Source: JBCCCJ01 sp039029315
GTDB lineage: Bacteria; Bacteroidota; Bacteroidia; J057
Length of the DNA stretch: 62,073 bases
Direction of reading: 5' to 3'
Assembly (NCBI GenBank): GCA_039029315.1
Contig: JBCCGK010000076.1
Coordinates: 1-62,073, forward strand
Shown here: piece by piece, positions 18,744-28,530 of the stretch
Position numbering within the stretch: position 1 is the first letter of the stretch
Layout of the letters: every line of letters begins with the position of its first letter
Translations under genes and position numbers: made by a program
The notes under the pieces: model-generated
The model's database searches: none
What the model saw: only the letters and a program-made list of their open reading frames with translations
Told to the model about the DNA's origin: nothing

Positions 18744-19355
18744 ATGCCTTCTACCCAATCACCAAGCACCTATCATTTCGAAGAAATTCAACGCCTGATT
18801 CGCAATCGGCGATCTATTTTTCCAGTTGATTATTCAGACGCAACTGTCTCGCGAGAGACCGTGGAGCTGATGTTGGAGAGTGCCAATTGGGCTCCGAATC
18901 ATGGCCATACGGAGCCATGGCACTTTGTTGTGTTTGAAAAAGAGGGGCGAGAAGCCTTTGGTCTTGCACATGCAGAGTTGTATCGATCAGAGACTCCCGC
19001 TGAGAATTTTCAACAGAAAAAATATGACAAACTAAAAACTCGCCCCACGCTTTGTTCTTATTTCATTGCGATCTGCATGAAGCGTGGCGACAATCCCAAA
19101 ATTCCCGAAATCGAAGAGATTGAGGCTGTCGCCTGCGCTGTACAAAACATGCACTTGACAGCCACTGCATTGGGGGTGGCTGGCTATTGGACCAGTGGTG
19201 GCATGACCTATCATCCCAAAATGAAGGAGTTGTTGAAGCTGAGAGAAGAGGATCGTTGTCTGGGATTCTTTTATGTTGCCAAATCGGATCGTCAGTGGCC
19301 TGAAGGAAGGCGAAAGAGCGATTGGCGGGAAAAGGTAGAGTGGAGAAGCGTCTGA
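18744..19355 (+). CDS. Nitroreductase family protein
   Basis: A small FMN-dependent nitroreductase-fold protein of 203 residues. The FMN-phosphate loop is IRNRRSIFPVDYSD, followed by the family phrase ANWAPNHGHTEPWHFVVFE and, later, AVACAVQNMHLTATALGVAG. It resembles the YdjA-type branch, which reduces nitro compounds or quinone-like substrates with NAD(P)H. I chose the ATG at 18744, preceded by AAGGA at a good distance, over an upstream TTG. It is convergent with ppk, with one base between the stops. Confidence 0.9.
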   Translation: MPSTQSPSTYHFEEIQRLIRNRRSIFPVDYSDATVSRETVELMLESANWAPNHGHTEPWHFVVFEKEGREAFGLAHAELYRSETPAENFQQKKYDKLKTRPTLCSYFIAICMKRGDNPKIPEIEEIEAVACAVQNMHLTATALGVAGYWTSGGMTYHPKMKELLKLREEDRCLGFFYVAKSDRQWPEGRRKSDWREKVEWRSV

Positions 19356-19356
19356 T

Positions 19357-21432
19357 TTATCGAAAACTGATGGTATCGACCTCTTGCTGCCGCTCCTGAG
19401 CGAGTGTGAGCAAGTGTTCTTGTACATTCAGTGACCCGCCTCCAGTTTTTCGAACATAGGTTCCATTTGATTGAAGATATCTGGATTTGACATCATCATC
19501 CAGCAATTGTTGGACGACCTGTCTGACCCGACGCTTGATCTGTGGGTTTTCAACTGGAAAAATCAACTCTACGCGTCGATTGAGGTTCCGCTGCATAAGG
19601 TCTGCACTCCCCAGAAAAATCTGGGATTTTCCATTGAACTTGAAGTAGTAAATCCGGGTATGTTCCAGAAATCGACCCACAATACTTTTGACTGTAATAT
19701 TGTCACTCACCCCTTTGATCCCAGGCTTGAGGCAACAGATACCCCGAATGACCATTTCAATCTTTACGCCCTTTTGAGAAGCCTGGTAGAATAAGCGAAT
19801 CATATCAGGATCAACCAATGAATTGGTTACCAGAATTATGCTGGAAGGACTTTCTTCCGAATGATGCTCCATACAGGCATGGATCATCGCTGCGATATTG
19901 GTTCGCAAAGCAGCCGGAGCAATGAAAAATTTGTTCCAGGTCTTTTGGAGGGAGTAGCCAGTGAGAAGGTTAAACAATGCAGAAGCATCCTCTCCCATTT
20001 CTTCATCACAGGTCATCAGAGACATGTCCGTATAGATCCTCGCTGTTGTGGCATTGTAATTCCCCGTACCCAAATGAAGATATCGTCGAATTCGGTCTTC
20101 TTCCTTACGGACAACCATGGCAATTTTGCAGTGAGTCTTCAAGCCCAACACCCCATAAACCACATTGACCCCTGCACGATCAAGTTCTTTGGCCCACTCA
20201 ATATTGTTCTCCTCATCAAATCTGGCCTTGAGTTCGATCAGGGCCGTGACCTGTTTGCCATTCATCACAGCAGTCTTGAGTGCCTTGACAATCGGCGACT
20301 TGCCGGAGGTGCGATAGAGGGTCTGTTTGATGGCCAATACCTGTGGATCTTCTGCAGCTTCCTGCAAAAAATCACTCACATGGTTGAAACTATCATAAGG
20401 ATGATGCAACAACACATCTCCTTGAGCGATGGTGTGAAAGATGTTGCGGTCTTTCACAAAGCGATGATTCAATGCTGGAGCGAAAGAAGAATCTTTGAGA
20501 TCTCGGAATGGAAGACTGAGCCACTTCATGAAGGCTCTGAGATCCAGAAAAGTAGGGATGTCATACACATCCGCTTCGGTCAGTCCAGTGATATTTTTGA
20601 GAAACTCACGTTTTTCCGGGCTGATCTTTTCTGAGACTTCTATTCGAATCACGGTCCCGAGGCGACGTTTTCTCAGTTCGCGCTCGATGAGTTTGAGGAG
20701 GTCGTCTGCTTCTGCTTCTGAGAGGTCCAGGTCAGCATTTCGGGTAATGCGGAACTCCGAAATACTGAGGACTTTCATTTTTGGAAACAATTGTCCGACA
20801 TGCTTCCTGATCAATTCCTCTATCAACACAAAGTCCATCCTGCCATTGTCAGTCGGCAGAGGAATGAATCGTGGCAAAGAAGAAGGAATGTGAATCACGG
20901 CGACCTTGTTGTCGTTGCGATATGGCGTCCGTAATTCAACCATCAGATTGAGGCCAAGACTCTTCAGCTGTGGGAAAGGGTGAGTCGGATCAATCGCCAA
21001 AGGGGTAAGAACAGGAAATACCTGATCTCGAAAATATTGTTGTAGATATTGCTTTTCGTGTTTGCGAAGGCTGTTGATGCTTCGGAGTCGGATGCCCTTT
21101 TTGCGCAGTTTGGGCAAAATATCTTTGGAAAAAATCTGTGCTTGACGAACGACAGATTTATGGGTTTGGATGGAAATTCTGCTAAGAAGCTCTGCAGGAG
21201 CAAGACCATCTGCGGCAATGTCCTGTACGCCTGCAGCGATTTGTTCTTGCAAGCCAGCAACCCGAATCATAAAAAATTCATCCAGATTCGAACTGAATAT
21301 TGCAATGAACTTTAATCGTTCCAACAAGGGATGTGTGAGATCTTCTGCCTCTTCCAACACCCGATCATTGAACCTGAGCCAACTCAACTCTCGATTAAAA
21401 TAGTATTTGGATTGTTTGAGCGAATCTGCCAT
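19357..21432 (-). CDS. ppk1: Polyphosphate kinase 1
   Basis: A 691-residue PPK1 that builds inorganic polyphosphate from ATP at the membrane. The autophosphorylated histidine is H434 in LKTHCKIAM and the second conserved histidine is H591 in LEHTRIYYF; these match H435 and H592 of the E. coli enzyme. Other signatures are the N-terminal YFNRELSWLRFNDRVLEEA, LAIKQTLYRTSG and YLHLGTGNYNATTARIYTD. Length is normal. No exopolyphosphatase gene is next to it. It is divergent from lptC across a 100-base spacer. Confidence 0.97.
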   Translation of the reverse strand: MADSLKQSKYYFNRELSWLRFNDRVLEEAEDLTHPLLERLKFIAIFSSNLDEFFMIRVAGLQEQIAAGVQDIAADGLAPAELLSRISIQTHKSVVRQAQIFSKDILPKLRKKGIRLRSINSLRKHEKQYLQQYFRDQVFPVLTPLAIDPTHPFPQLKSLGLNLMVELRTPYRNDNKVAVIHIPSSLPRFIPLPTDNGRMDFVLIEELIRKHVGQLFPKMKVLSISEFRITRNADLDLSEAEADDLLKLIERELRKRRLGTVIRIEVSEKISPEKREFLKNITGLTEADVYDIPTFLDLRAFMKWLSLPFRDLKDSSFAPALNHRFVKDRNIFHTIAQGDVLLHHPYDSFNHVSDFLQEAAEDPQVLAIKQTLYRTSGKSPIVKALKTAVMNGKQVTALIELKARFDEENNIEWAKELDRAGVNVVYGVLGLKTHCKIAMVVRKEEDRIRRYLHLGTGNYNATTARIYTDMSLMTCDEEMGEDASALFNLLTGYSLQKTWNKFFIAPAALRTNIAAMIHACMEHHSEESPSSIILVTNSLVDPDMIRLFYQASQKGVKIEMVIRGICCLKPGIKGVSDNITVKSIVGRFLEHTRIYYFKFNGKSQIFLGSADLMQRNLNRRVELIFPVENPQIKRRVRQVVQQLLDDDVKSRYLQSNGTYVRKTGGGSLNVQEHLLTLAQERQQEVDTISFR

Positions 21433-21532
21433 ACCAAGACCAACCTAATGGGACACTTCCAGACACCTTTATCTATACAGAATCCGTAGTACGAATATAC
21501 ATTTATTTCGGGTAATTCTTATTTTTACCAAC

Positions 21533-22141
21533 ATGCGAACCTTTGGTGTCCTTTTGATATTGAGTACAATGATAGCTTGTGGACCAGAAGAATCCCAGCC
21601 AGAAGTTGGGGATTTTCTGGAAACAGAGGTCTATGAAGGTGTGGAATCGTTTGGCGTAGAATATTATTTTTCGGATTCTGCCCGCGTCTCAGCTCAAATG
21701 TTTGCTACACGGGTCATCGAACGAGAAGAGCCCGTGGTGGAGGACCAAGAAGTAGAAAAGGTTGTCAGTCCAGTCAAAGATGAAGATAAGGAAGTGAAAA
21801 CCGAGATGGTCCACTTTCTCAGTCGGGGGGTTCGATTATACTTTTTGAATTTTCGCGGGATTGCGCACAGCACCATCAAATCAGATTCGGGCGTGTTCCG
21901 AAGGGAGAAAGGGATTGCCCAATTGATCGGTCAGGTGGAGATGACCAATCATGAAAACGAGACCATGAAAACAGAAGAATTGTTTTGGGACAAAGAAAAA
22001 GATTCGGTCTATACAGATAAATTTGTACGAATAGAGACTCCGGATAAAATCATTACAGGAAGCAGAGGATTGCGGGCAAATACAGATTTTACCTCTTATA
22101 CAATCTTTGGAATTCGCGGAGAGATTGAAACGGAAGAATAA
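21533..22141 (+). CDS. lptC: LPS export protein LptC-like
   Basis: The 202-residue product starts with a lipoprotein-like signal (LSTMIACG) and has the LptC/OstA-like beta-jellyroll pattern: EYYFSDSARVSAQM, YFLNFRGIAHSTIKSDSGVF, then AQLIGQVEMTNHENETMKTE, ELFWDKEKDSVYTDKFVRIE and ITGSRGLRANTDFTSYTIF. LptC bridges the inner-membrane LptBFG transporter and LptA in lipopolysaccharide export. It heads a run of envelope genes on the plus strand. TATTTTTA, one base from the TAnnTTTG consensus, ends five bases before the ATG. Confidence 0.85.
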   Translation: MRTFGVLLILSTMIACGPEESQPEVGDFLETEVYEGVESFGVEYYFSDSARVSAQMFATRVIEREEPVVEDQEVEKVVSPVKDEDKEVKTEMVHFLSRGVRLYFLNFRGIAHSTIKSDSGVFRREKGIAQLIGQVEMTNHENETMKTEELFWDKEKDSVYTDKFVRIETPDKIITGSRGLRANTDFTSYTIFGIRGEIETEE

Positions 22142-22258
22142 AGAACGGCAACTACAATGTCATGACATGCTGAAATAATTCATCCCGACAAAGTAACTCT
22201 ATAGAGAAGTCTTTCGTTTCCAGAATGACATTGACATTGACATCACAGACATTCACTT

Positions 22259-22477
22259 ATGTCAAAAATATTCGAATATATCTATCTTGGACTGGCAATC
22301 GCCTGTCTGATCTTCATGTTGGTCAGGTATGACAGTTTGTTCCCGGACAAAATCATCTACATTTTGATTTTTATGGGGGTGTTTTCCTTTTTGTTTGCTT
22401 TTAGACGGACCAGCCGCATCCGTGGGGAGAAGCTGTATGCGGAGCAAGCCAAAAACGATTTTGAGGAAGAATCCTGA
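22259..22477 (+). CDS. Small two-helix membrane protein
   Basis: A 72-residue protein with two predicted transmembrane helices, residues about 5-22 (FEYIYLGLAIACLIFMLV) and 31-48 (KIIYILIFMGVFSFLFAF), a basic stretch RRTSRIRGEK and an acidic tail. It lies 117 bases after lptC and five bases before the CorC-like gene. Small proteins of this kind sit between lptC and CorC-like genes in other Bacteroidota as I recall; no function is known to me. Confidence 0.75.
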   Translation: MSKIFEYIYLGLAIACLIFMLVRYDSLFPDKIIYILIFMGVFSFLFAFRRTSRIRGEKLYAEQAKNDFEEES

Positions 22478-22482
22478 TACTC

Positions 22483-23769
22483 ATGACAGTCATTTTTTTA
22501 GCGATACTCACTCTCAGTCTTTCCTTTTTTTTCTCAGGGACAGAAATTGCTTTTTTTTCCGCCAGCAGGTTGAAAATTGAGCTCAAGACACTTCAGGGTA
22601 ACCGAGCTGCAGGCATTCTGTCCAAATTCACCAAAAATCCTTCCGAGGTCATCATCACGATTCTGGTGGGCAATACCCTTGCACTGGTCGTCTTTACCCG
22701 CACCATGGAATCTTTGCTGGCACCTGCCCTGGCTCAGGGAATGGGCTTGACACAGGATTCGGCCTATTTTCTCTATACCCTCACCCAAACCCTGATTTCC
22801 ACCTTGGTGATTCTGATTTTTGCTGAATACATTCCGAAGGCCATTTTTCGGAGCAATTCTGACCGCTTGATCTATCCCGCGACTTATGTTCTGAATGTGT
22901 TTCATCGGCTGTTCATCATTGTTGTGAAGGTGATCAATGCCAGCTCCAAATTTCTGTTGCGATGGCTCTTTCGACTGAAGACCCATGAAGGCGTGGTAGA
23001 ATTAGGGAAGAAAGATCTGGACCAATACATTCAGGGGGTGATTGCTGCTGGAGAAGAAACCTCTCTTTCAGAGGTAGATGCAGAGATGCTGACCAATGCC
23101 CTGGCATTGAAAGAGACCAAGGCAAGGGAGTGCATGATTCCCAGGACAGATATCAAAGCTGCTTCTATCGATACCCCGGTCGAGGAAATGATAGATCTGT
23201 TCATCGATTCTCAACTGTCCAAAATCATCTTATATGACGACAGCCTGGATGAAATCAAAGGTTTTGTCCATTCCAACAGCATGTTCCTCAAGCCAGAGAC
23301 GATTCGTCCTCACATTCAGCCTGTGTTGATTGTCCCGGAATCCATGCCAGCAGACGTCCTGATTGCAGAGTTGACAGGGAATCAGCGAAGTGTGGCAGTG
23401 GTGGTAGATGAATTTGGAGGAACTTCAGGCATGATCACACTGGAAGATCTGGTAGAGGAAGTATTTGGGGAAATCGAGGATGAGCATGATGAGGAAGTCG
23501 TCGAGGAGGATATGACCAAGCAGGAATTGGAAGCCAATGTGTATTTGCTGGGGGCGCGTCTCGCCATCGATGATCTCAATGAAGAGTTCGACCTGGAACT
23601 CCCTGAAGAAGAATATTATACCACCCTGGGAGGTCTGGTCATGTACGTGGCGGAAGAAATCCCCGAGGAAGAAGCCATCATTGATGTGGGGAAATACAAG
23701 ATTACAGTCATCAAGGCAAGTAGCAATCGGGTGATTACGGTCAAGTTGGAACCCGGAGATGATGATTAA
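22483..23769 (+). CDS. CNNM/CBS/CorC-type membrane protein (hemolysin family)
   Basis: The 428-residue protein has an N-terminal CNNM (DUF21) membrane domain over about residues 1-180, with FFFSGTEIAFFSASRLKIE and IFAEYIPKAIFRSNSD. A tandem CBS pair spans about 200-335, including ECMIPRTDIKAASIDTPVEE and VVVDEFGGTSGMITLEDLVE. The C-terminal CorC_HlyC transporter-associated domain spans about 345-425. Relatives handle magnesium or cobalt efflux; the name hemolysin is historical. It lies five bases behind the small membrane protein and is probably co-transcribed. Confidence 0.92.
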   Translation: MTVIFLAILTLSLSFFFSGTEIAFFSASRLKIELKTLQGNRAAGILSKFTKNPSEVIITILVGNTLALVVFTRTMESLLAPALAQGMGLTQDSAYFLYTLTQTLISTLVILIFAEYIPKAIFRSNSDRLIYPATYVLNVFHRLFIIVVKVINASSKFLLRWLFRLKTHEGVVELGKKDLDQYIQGVIAAGEETSLSEVDAEMLTNALALKETKARECMIPRTDIKAASIDTPVEEMIDLFIDSQLSKIILYDDSLDEIKGFVHSNSMFLKPETIRPHIQPVLIVPESMPADVLIAELTGNQRSVAVVVDEFGGTSGMITLEDLVEEVFGEIEDEHDEEVVEEDMTKQELEANVYLLGARLAIDDLNEEFDLELPEEEYYTTLGGLVMYVAEEIPEEEAIIDVGKYKITVIKASSNRVITVKLEPGDDD

Positions 23770-23787
23770 CATTTTGAATTTAGGAAG

Positions 23788-23816
23788 GAAAGGACGAAAT
23801 TTGCCTTTCTATTTTT
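23788..23816 (+). terminator. Weak terminator candidate after the CorC-like gene
   Basis: A six-base stem GAAAGG / CCTTTC (23788-23793 with 23804-23809) with a ten-base loop is followed by TATTTTT. The stem is short, so it may only partly separate the downstream foldase gene. Confidence 0.35.
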
Positions 23817-23878
23817 GAGGAAATTTTCCGAAAGACAACGCGAAAATATTCAATACATAAAGATCAATACGAAAAGAT

Positions 23879-25996
23879 ATGTCAGCACTGAGTAGGATTC
23901 GCCACAATATGGGCCTGATCGTGATCGTGATTTTTGTTGCCCTATTGGCTTTCATCCTGACCGACTTTTTCTCTGGTATTACCTCCTTCGTAGGAGCGCC
24001 TACTGATGCCGGAACCGTCGCTGGTCAAACGGTCTCTTATCAGGAATTCCAAAGAAGAACCAGCAATGCCTCTCAAGGGCAAGGGGCTATGTCTGAAGTT
24101 CAGCGTGCCCAGCTGAATGATCAGGTGTGGAATCAGATGGTCAATGAGGTCATTTTTGACCAGGAGCTAAAAAAAGTGGGTCTGGAAATCAGCTCTGCCG
24201 AGATTTATGATATGTTTGCTGGAGAGGAAATTGCTCCTTTCCTTCGACAGTATCTTGTTGGTCCTGACCAGGAATACAACCAGGATCAGGTACGTGCCAT
24301 CCTGTATAGTATCATCAATGCGCCGAATCCCAACCCACAACAGCAACAGCAATTGCGGGATCTGGAAGATTTTGCGATTCGCTATAGAGGACAGGAACGA
24401 TATCTGAATATGGTAAAAGCTGGATTCGTTGGGTCCAAGGCACTTGCTGTACAAAAGAATCAAGACATCAACGAAAAGGCATCTATCTCGTTTCTCGCTG
24501 TCAACTTCTCTCAAATGAATGACTCACTTGTCAGCGTTTCTGATCGGGATCTGGCCAACTACATCAAAGAAAACGATCACCGCTACAAGCAGGAAGAAGA
24601 AACATTCGTGCGGTATGCCAGATTTCAGATCTTGCCAAGTGCTGAAGATACCGCCAATGTGCTGAAGGATATCACCAAGCTTCGGCAAACCTTTGCGGCC
24701 CTACAGACCCCACAGGAAGATTCCAGCTTTGTCGTTTCTCAATCTCGATTCCTGTATTCTCCCAGCAATTTCTCTCCGCTCTATCAAGTGCCTGAAAATA
24801 TCCGAGATCAGGTATATGAGGCAGATGCACGAGGGATCATTGGGCCTGTATTGGATGGAGGATCTTACAGAATGTACAAAGTTGCCGCTACGCAAGCAGC
24901 AGTCAACGCCTCTGCCAAGATCAAGCATATTCTGCTGACGTATACCAGTGATACCAATGCTGTCCGAAGCGAAGCTGCCAGCATCGCCAGACAAGCAAGA
25001 GGCGGTGCTGATTTTGCAACCCTGGCATCTGAAAACTCACAGGACGTGGGCACCAAAGATAATGGTGGCGTAATTGGCTGGTATCCCAGAGGTCAATTTG
25101 GCGAAGATTTTGACGAGGCGATCGACAAAGGAGGCGTGGGCAGCATTGTTGGGCCAATCAAAGGCCGAGGAGGATTCCACGTAGTTCAGATCATGGACAA
25201 ATCTACTGTTGACTACAATATTGCAACCATTGATAAGCCCATCAATTACTCTTCTACCACACGAAAAAGAGTGTATGGGCAAGCCAATGCCTTTGTACAA
25301 GCCTTGCGCCAAACGAATGATATCAATCAGGCTGCCTCAGATCAGGGCGTCATCGCTTTCGAAAGCAACGGACTCAACAAGAATACCAGTGATGTCCTTG
25401 GCCTGAACGGAGGACGTGAGCTCGCCTTGTGGGCGATCCATTCTGATATTGGCGAATTCTCCAAAGTATTTGATATCAATGACAACTTTGTCGTTGCGCA
25501 GGTTACCCAAAAGAAAGAAGAAGGCGTGAAGGCTGTCGATGATGTGCGAGACGAAATCATGACTGCTGTACGAAATAAGAAGAAGGCAGAATTGGTCCTG
25601 AAGACACTTAACAACTTCAAAGGACAAGATCTCAATGCCATGAAAGCTTCTTATGGAGATGGGGCATTTATTAGTACTGCAGAGAACATTAGCTTCCAAA
25701 GTTCTAATATCAATGGAATCGGGACGGATAAATTTATCATTGGCAAAATTTTTGGAATGGAACCTGGCGATATCAGTGAACCCATTGAAGGAACCGCAGG
25801 GGTTTATGTGATTCAGTTGACCAGCTTCACCGAAGTGCCAGAGTTGGATGAGGCCACACTGGCAACCAATTCAACTCAGGAAAGAACGCAGGGAGAGTTC
25901 AGCATGTCTCAGAAAGTTATTCCAGCTTTGACTGATATGGCAGATGTGCAAGATACACGCTACCAAGCAGAAGCCAGAGGCTACGGATATAAATAA
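23879..25996 (+). CDS. PpiD-like peptidylprolyl isomerase / SurA-N domain foldase
   Basis: The 705-residue protein is anchored by one N-terminal helix (about residues 10-32, MGLIVIVIFVALLAFILTDF), as in PpiD. A SurA-N-like chaperone region follows (about 40-230). The parvulin domain lies at about 344-440: AKIKHILLTYTSD, GGADFATLASENSQDVGTKD, then GGVIGWYPRGQFGEDFDEAI and GRGGFHVVQIMDK. A second, degenerate parvulin-like region may occupy residues 560-660. It should assist folding of secreted and outer-membrane proteins at the periplasmic face. It closes the lptC cluster and is followed by a strong terminator. Confidence 0.92.
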   Translation: MSALSRIRHNMGLIVIVIFVALLAFILTDFFSGITSFVGAPTDAGTVAGQTVSYQEFQRRTSNASQGQGAMSEVQRAQLNDQVWNQMVNEVIFDQELKKVGLEISSAEIYDMFAGEEIAPFLRQYLVGPDQEYNQDQVRAILYSIINAPNPNPQQQQQLRDLEDFAIRYRGQERYLNMVKAGFVGSKALAVQKNQDINEKASISFLAVNFSQMNDSLVSVSDRDLANYIKENDHRYKQEEETFVRYARFQILPSAEDTANVLKDITKLRQTFAALQTPQEDSSFVVSQSRFLYSPSNFSPLYQVPENIRDQVYEADARGIIGPVLDGGSYRMYKVAATQAAVNASAKIKHILLTYTSDTNAVRSEAASIARQARGGADFATLASENSQDVGTKDNGGVIGWYPRGQFGEDFDEAIDKGGVGSIVGPIKGRGGFHVVQIMDKSTVDYNIATIDKPINYSSTTRKRVYGQANAFVQALRQTNDINQAASDQGVIAFESNGLNKNTSDVLGLNGGRELALWAIHSDIGEFSKVFDINDNFVVAQVTQKKEEGVKAVDDVRDEIMTAVRNKKKAELVLKTLNNFKGQDLNAMKASYGDGAFISTAENISFQSSNINGIGTDKFIIGKIFGMEPGDISEPIEGTAGVYVIQLTSFTEVPELDEATLATNSTQERTQGEFSMSQKVIPALTDMADVQDTRYQAEARGYGYK

Positions 25997-26018
25997 ACAG
26001 ATTCTCCTTACCATATAT

Positions 26019-26052
26019 GAAAGAGGTCGTCTATTCCAGGACGACCTCTTTC
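26019..26052. terminator. Terminator between the PpiD-like gene and the serine hydrolase gene
   Basis: A perfect 13-base stem, GAAAGAGGTCGTC (26019-26031) with its complement (26040-26052), has an eight-base loop and is followed by a T-rich tract on the plus strand. It should end the foldase transcript and may also work for the convergent minus-strand gene ending at 26160. Confidence 0.75.
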
Positions 26053-26159
26053 TCTTTCTGAAGCTGACCGGAACCATGTTTATTCGGAATCCCGATTCAT
26101 TGGGATTCCCCTACCCATTCTTCCGCTCCAAATATGGTCTAGCAGGCAAAGAATATCTG

Positions 26160-27605
26160 TCAACGGACTTTCTGGAGTTCCACCCACGGTGTCTTCAATC
26201 CTGTGATTTTTCCGGTTTCATCTTCCAAAAAAGTGGTAACCATTCCATCCTCTGTATCAAAAAAATCCATCTCCGTCTGTGGCAATAGGATAAACTCATT
26301 GTCATTGTTGGTTCCGACGACATGAAGCCCATCTCCGTCTACCTGCATCTCAAATAATAAGGGATCACTATCCCCGGTATCCAATTGATATTCTCCCGCA
26401 AATCGAGCCAATTCTTCTGCTTTCATGTCGATTACTTCCATGGTATCCTGCTGGAAAAGTCCCCAATCGTAATGTTGAGAAATGGCTCGCATGATCTCAT
26501 TGATCAGTGGCCCCCCCCGATCAGCATTGGTCATGACAATAGCTCCTGATCCTCCATGAACAAAGGCAGTCATATTATTGGTGAATCCGCGATTTTTTCC
26601 TCCATGACCGAACATCAGAGAATCTCCGTCCAGATTAAGAGAAGGTCCAAGTCCCCAATCATTTTTGTGCTTGGTGAGCATTTGTCGCGTCATGTCTTGA
26701 TTGAGTACCTTGCTAGAGCTTCCGGCATATGCCTGCTGCATCTCTATCAGATAATAGGCAAGCTCAGTGGGGGTTGTCCAAAGGCCAGCCGCAGCTTTTT
26801 CGGGATAGTTGTTCCACAATCCTTCTGCCATTTCTCCTTTGCTATCGAATGCTGCACTCGCTCTCGCATGCATCGATTCGGGAAGGGGTTGCTCATAGGT
26901 ACTACTCAACATCCCCAAAGGAGTCAAGACTTCTCGTTGCACATAGTCCTCAAATGGTTCTCCAGAAAGGTCCTCCACGAGTTTTTGCATGACGGTATAT
27001 CCTCCACCCGAATAGCGCCAGATTACCCCTGGAGTTGTGTCGGGGAGAATGGCCGCCGTATTTCCTTTTCCATCGAGTACATCTACAACAGATGGAATCT
27101 CTTCTTCGAACGTATATCCAGGGAAGCCATGAACGGTCAGGCCAGCAGTATGAGTCAGAAGTCTACGCAGGGTGATTTTTTCCATTGAGGTAAAGGGATT
27201 CTCTTCTATTTGCCATCCTTGCAAGTACTGATTCACATCCTCATCCAATCCGATTTTTCCATTCTGAACCAAATGCAGTGCCCCTAAAGCCGCCAGTGGT
27301 TTGCTGATCGATCCTGCCTGGAAGAGTGTTTCCGTATTTACGGCTAGCTTGGTGTCCGTATTGGCCAACCCATATCCTTTGGACCAGGCAATGGCTCCTT
27401 TTTCAATTACGGCAATACTCAGGCCAGGGACCTGATAGTATGCCATTCGATCTTCAATTGTATGTGTCTCCGAAGGTCTGTTTGTTAGATAGAGTCTGGG
27501 AGTCAGAGATGTCTCTACCATCTCCTGTAAAGAAGGAGAGCTGACAGGCTGCGTCGATTGACAAGCCATTGAGAGCAACAGGATGGCAAAAAAATAGGGT
27601 TTCAT
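26160..27605 (-). CDS. Class C beta-lactamase-fold serine hydrolase (lipoprotein)
   Basis: The 481-residue protein has a lipobox in LLLSMACQS (Cys at about residue 15), so it is likely lipidated. The catalytic SxxK is S99-I-S-K102 in FQAGSISKPLAALG; the Tyr motif is in WRYSGGGYTVMQKLVEDLSG; and GHGG in FGHGGKNRGF takes the place of KTG. This is the penicillin-binding-protein/esterase family (Pfam Beta-lactamase), which in such organisms is usually an esterase or D-amino-peptidase-like enzyme rather than an antibiotic-resistance enzyme. A C-terminal beta-barrel-like extension of about 100 residues is present. It is divergent from the SDR gene. Confidence 0.88.
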   Translation of the reverse strand: MKPYFFAILLLSMACQSTQPVSSPSLQEMVETSLTPRLYLTNRPSETHTIEDRMAYYQVPGLSIAVIEKGAIAWSKGYGLANTDTKLAVNTETLFQAGSISKPLAALGALHLVQNGKIGLDEDVNQYLQGWQIEENPFTSMEKITLRRLLTHTAGLTVHGFPGYTFEEEIPSVVDVLDGKGNTAAILPDTTPGVIWRYSGGGYTVMQKLVEDLSGEPFEDYVQREVLTPLGMLSSTYEQPLPESMHARASAAFDSKGEMAEGLWNNYPEKAAAGLWTTPTELAYYLIEMQQAYAGSSSKVLNQDMTRQMLTKHKNDWGLGPSLNLDGDSLMFGHGGKNRGFTNNMTAFVHGGSGAIVMTNADRGGPLINEIMRAISQHYDWGLFQQDTMEVIDMKAEELARFAGEYQLDTGDSDPLLFEMQVDGDGLHVVGTNNDNEFILLPQTEMDFFDTEDGMVTTFLEDETGKITGLKTPWVELQKVR

Positions 27606-27672
27606 TGGTAAAAGCAGTTAATTGAGAGGAAGGAAAAGAAAACGTCAATAAACAAAGAGAATTCCAGGAAAC

Positions 27673-28530
27673 ATGACCACTGCTTCACAAAAAATATGTC
27701 TGATTACAGGTGCCAATGCCGGAATCGGATTTGCTACGGCAAAAGGCTTATTGGCCGAAGGATTCCATGTGATCGTCCATGCAAGGAACAAAGAGAAGAC
27801 CGAGCACACTCACCAAAGGTTGTCCGGGGAATTTCCCGAGGGGTTGATTACCTCCGTCTATGCAGATCTGTCTTCGTTCCAACAGATCAAGGAAATGGTC
27901 AAACAGCTGGACGGAAGCATTGATCATCTGGACGTCTTGATCAACAATGCGGGAATGCTGGCCAACAGTTTCAGGACAACTGAAGAGGGCTTCGAGATGC
28001 AATTTGGTGTCAATCATCTGGCACCATTTCTGTTGACACATCTTCTTCTATCTAGATTACAACAGGCACCTTCAGCCCGGATCATCAATGTGTCAAGCGA
28101 CGGCCACTACCGCATCAAGGAGCGGGTAGACGACTGGAATGCCTCCGACAATTATAGTGGATTCGATGCGTATTGTCGATCCAAATTGGCCAATGTCTTG
28201 TTTACCCATGAATTGTCCAGGCGCCTCATTGGGACAAGCATCACCACCAACAGCCTTCATCCTGGAGTGGTGAATACAGGCATCGGTCAAAAAGATGGCG
28301 GCTTCCTTGGCATCCTCTGGCGGTTGATGCGACCATTTATGGTGAAACCACAAAAGGGGGCCTCGACCTCTGTCTACCTCGCCACTTCAGTAGAGGTATC
28401 AGACATCAGTGGGAGTTATTTTGACAAATCTACTTCCAAAGCTCCATCTCGATTGTCCAGAGATGAGGCCTTTGCTAAGGCACTCTGGGATCAAAGTGTC
28501 CGCATGACAGGCATCAATAACGCGCTGTGA
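27673..28530 (+). CDS. Short-chain dehydrogenase/reductase
   Basis: A classical SDR of 285 residues. The cofactor loop is LITGANAGIGFATAKG at about residues 10-25, NNAG appears in VLINNAGMLANSF, the catalytic Ser is in IINVSSDGH and the Tyr-x3-Lys in YCRSKLANVLF. The pattern is closest to retinol dehydrogenase/WW-oxidoreductase-like SDRs. The substrate is unknown. Its 3' end overlaps the convergent TonB receptor gene by 17 bases. Confidence 0.92.
   Translation: MTTASQKICLITGANAGIGFATAKGLLAEGFHVIVHARNKEKTEHTHQRLSGEFPEGLITSVYADLSSFQQIKEMVKQLDGSIDHLDVLINNAGMLANSFRTTEEGFEMQFGVNHLAPFLLTHLLLSRLQQAPSARIINVSSDGHYRIKERVDDWNASDNYSGFDAYCRSKLANVLFTHELSRRLIGTSITTNSLHPGVVNTGIGQKDGGFLGILWRLMRPFMVKPQKGASTSVYLATSVEVSDISGSYFDKSTSKAPSRLSRDEAFAKALWDQSVRMTGINNAL

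Noticed and set aside
19861..20634. A 257-codon plus-strand frame opposite ppk1
   Set aside because: ppk1 on the minus strand has all catalytic residues; the opposite frame has no recognisable features.
26556..27188. A 210-codon plus-strand frame opposite the serine hydrolase
   Set aside because: It lies fully within a gene with clear catalytic motifs and has no family resemblance.
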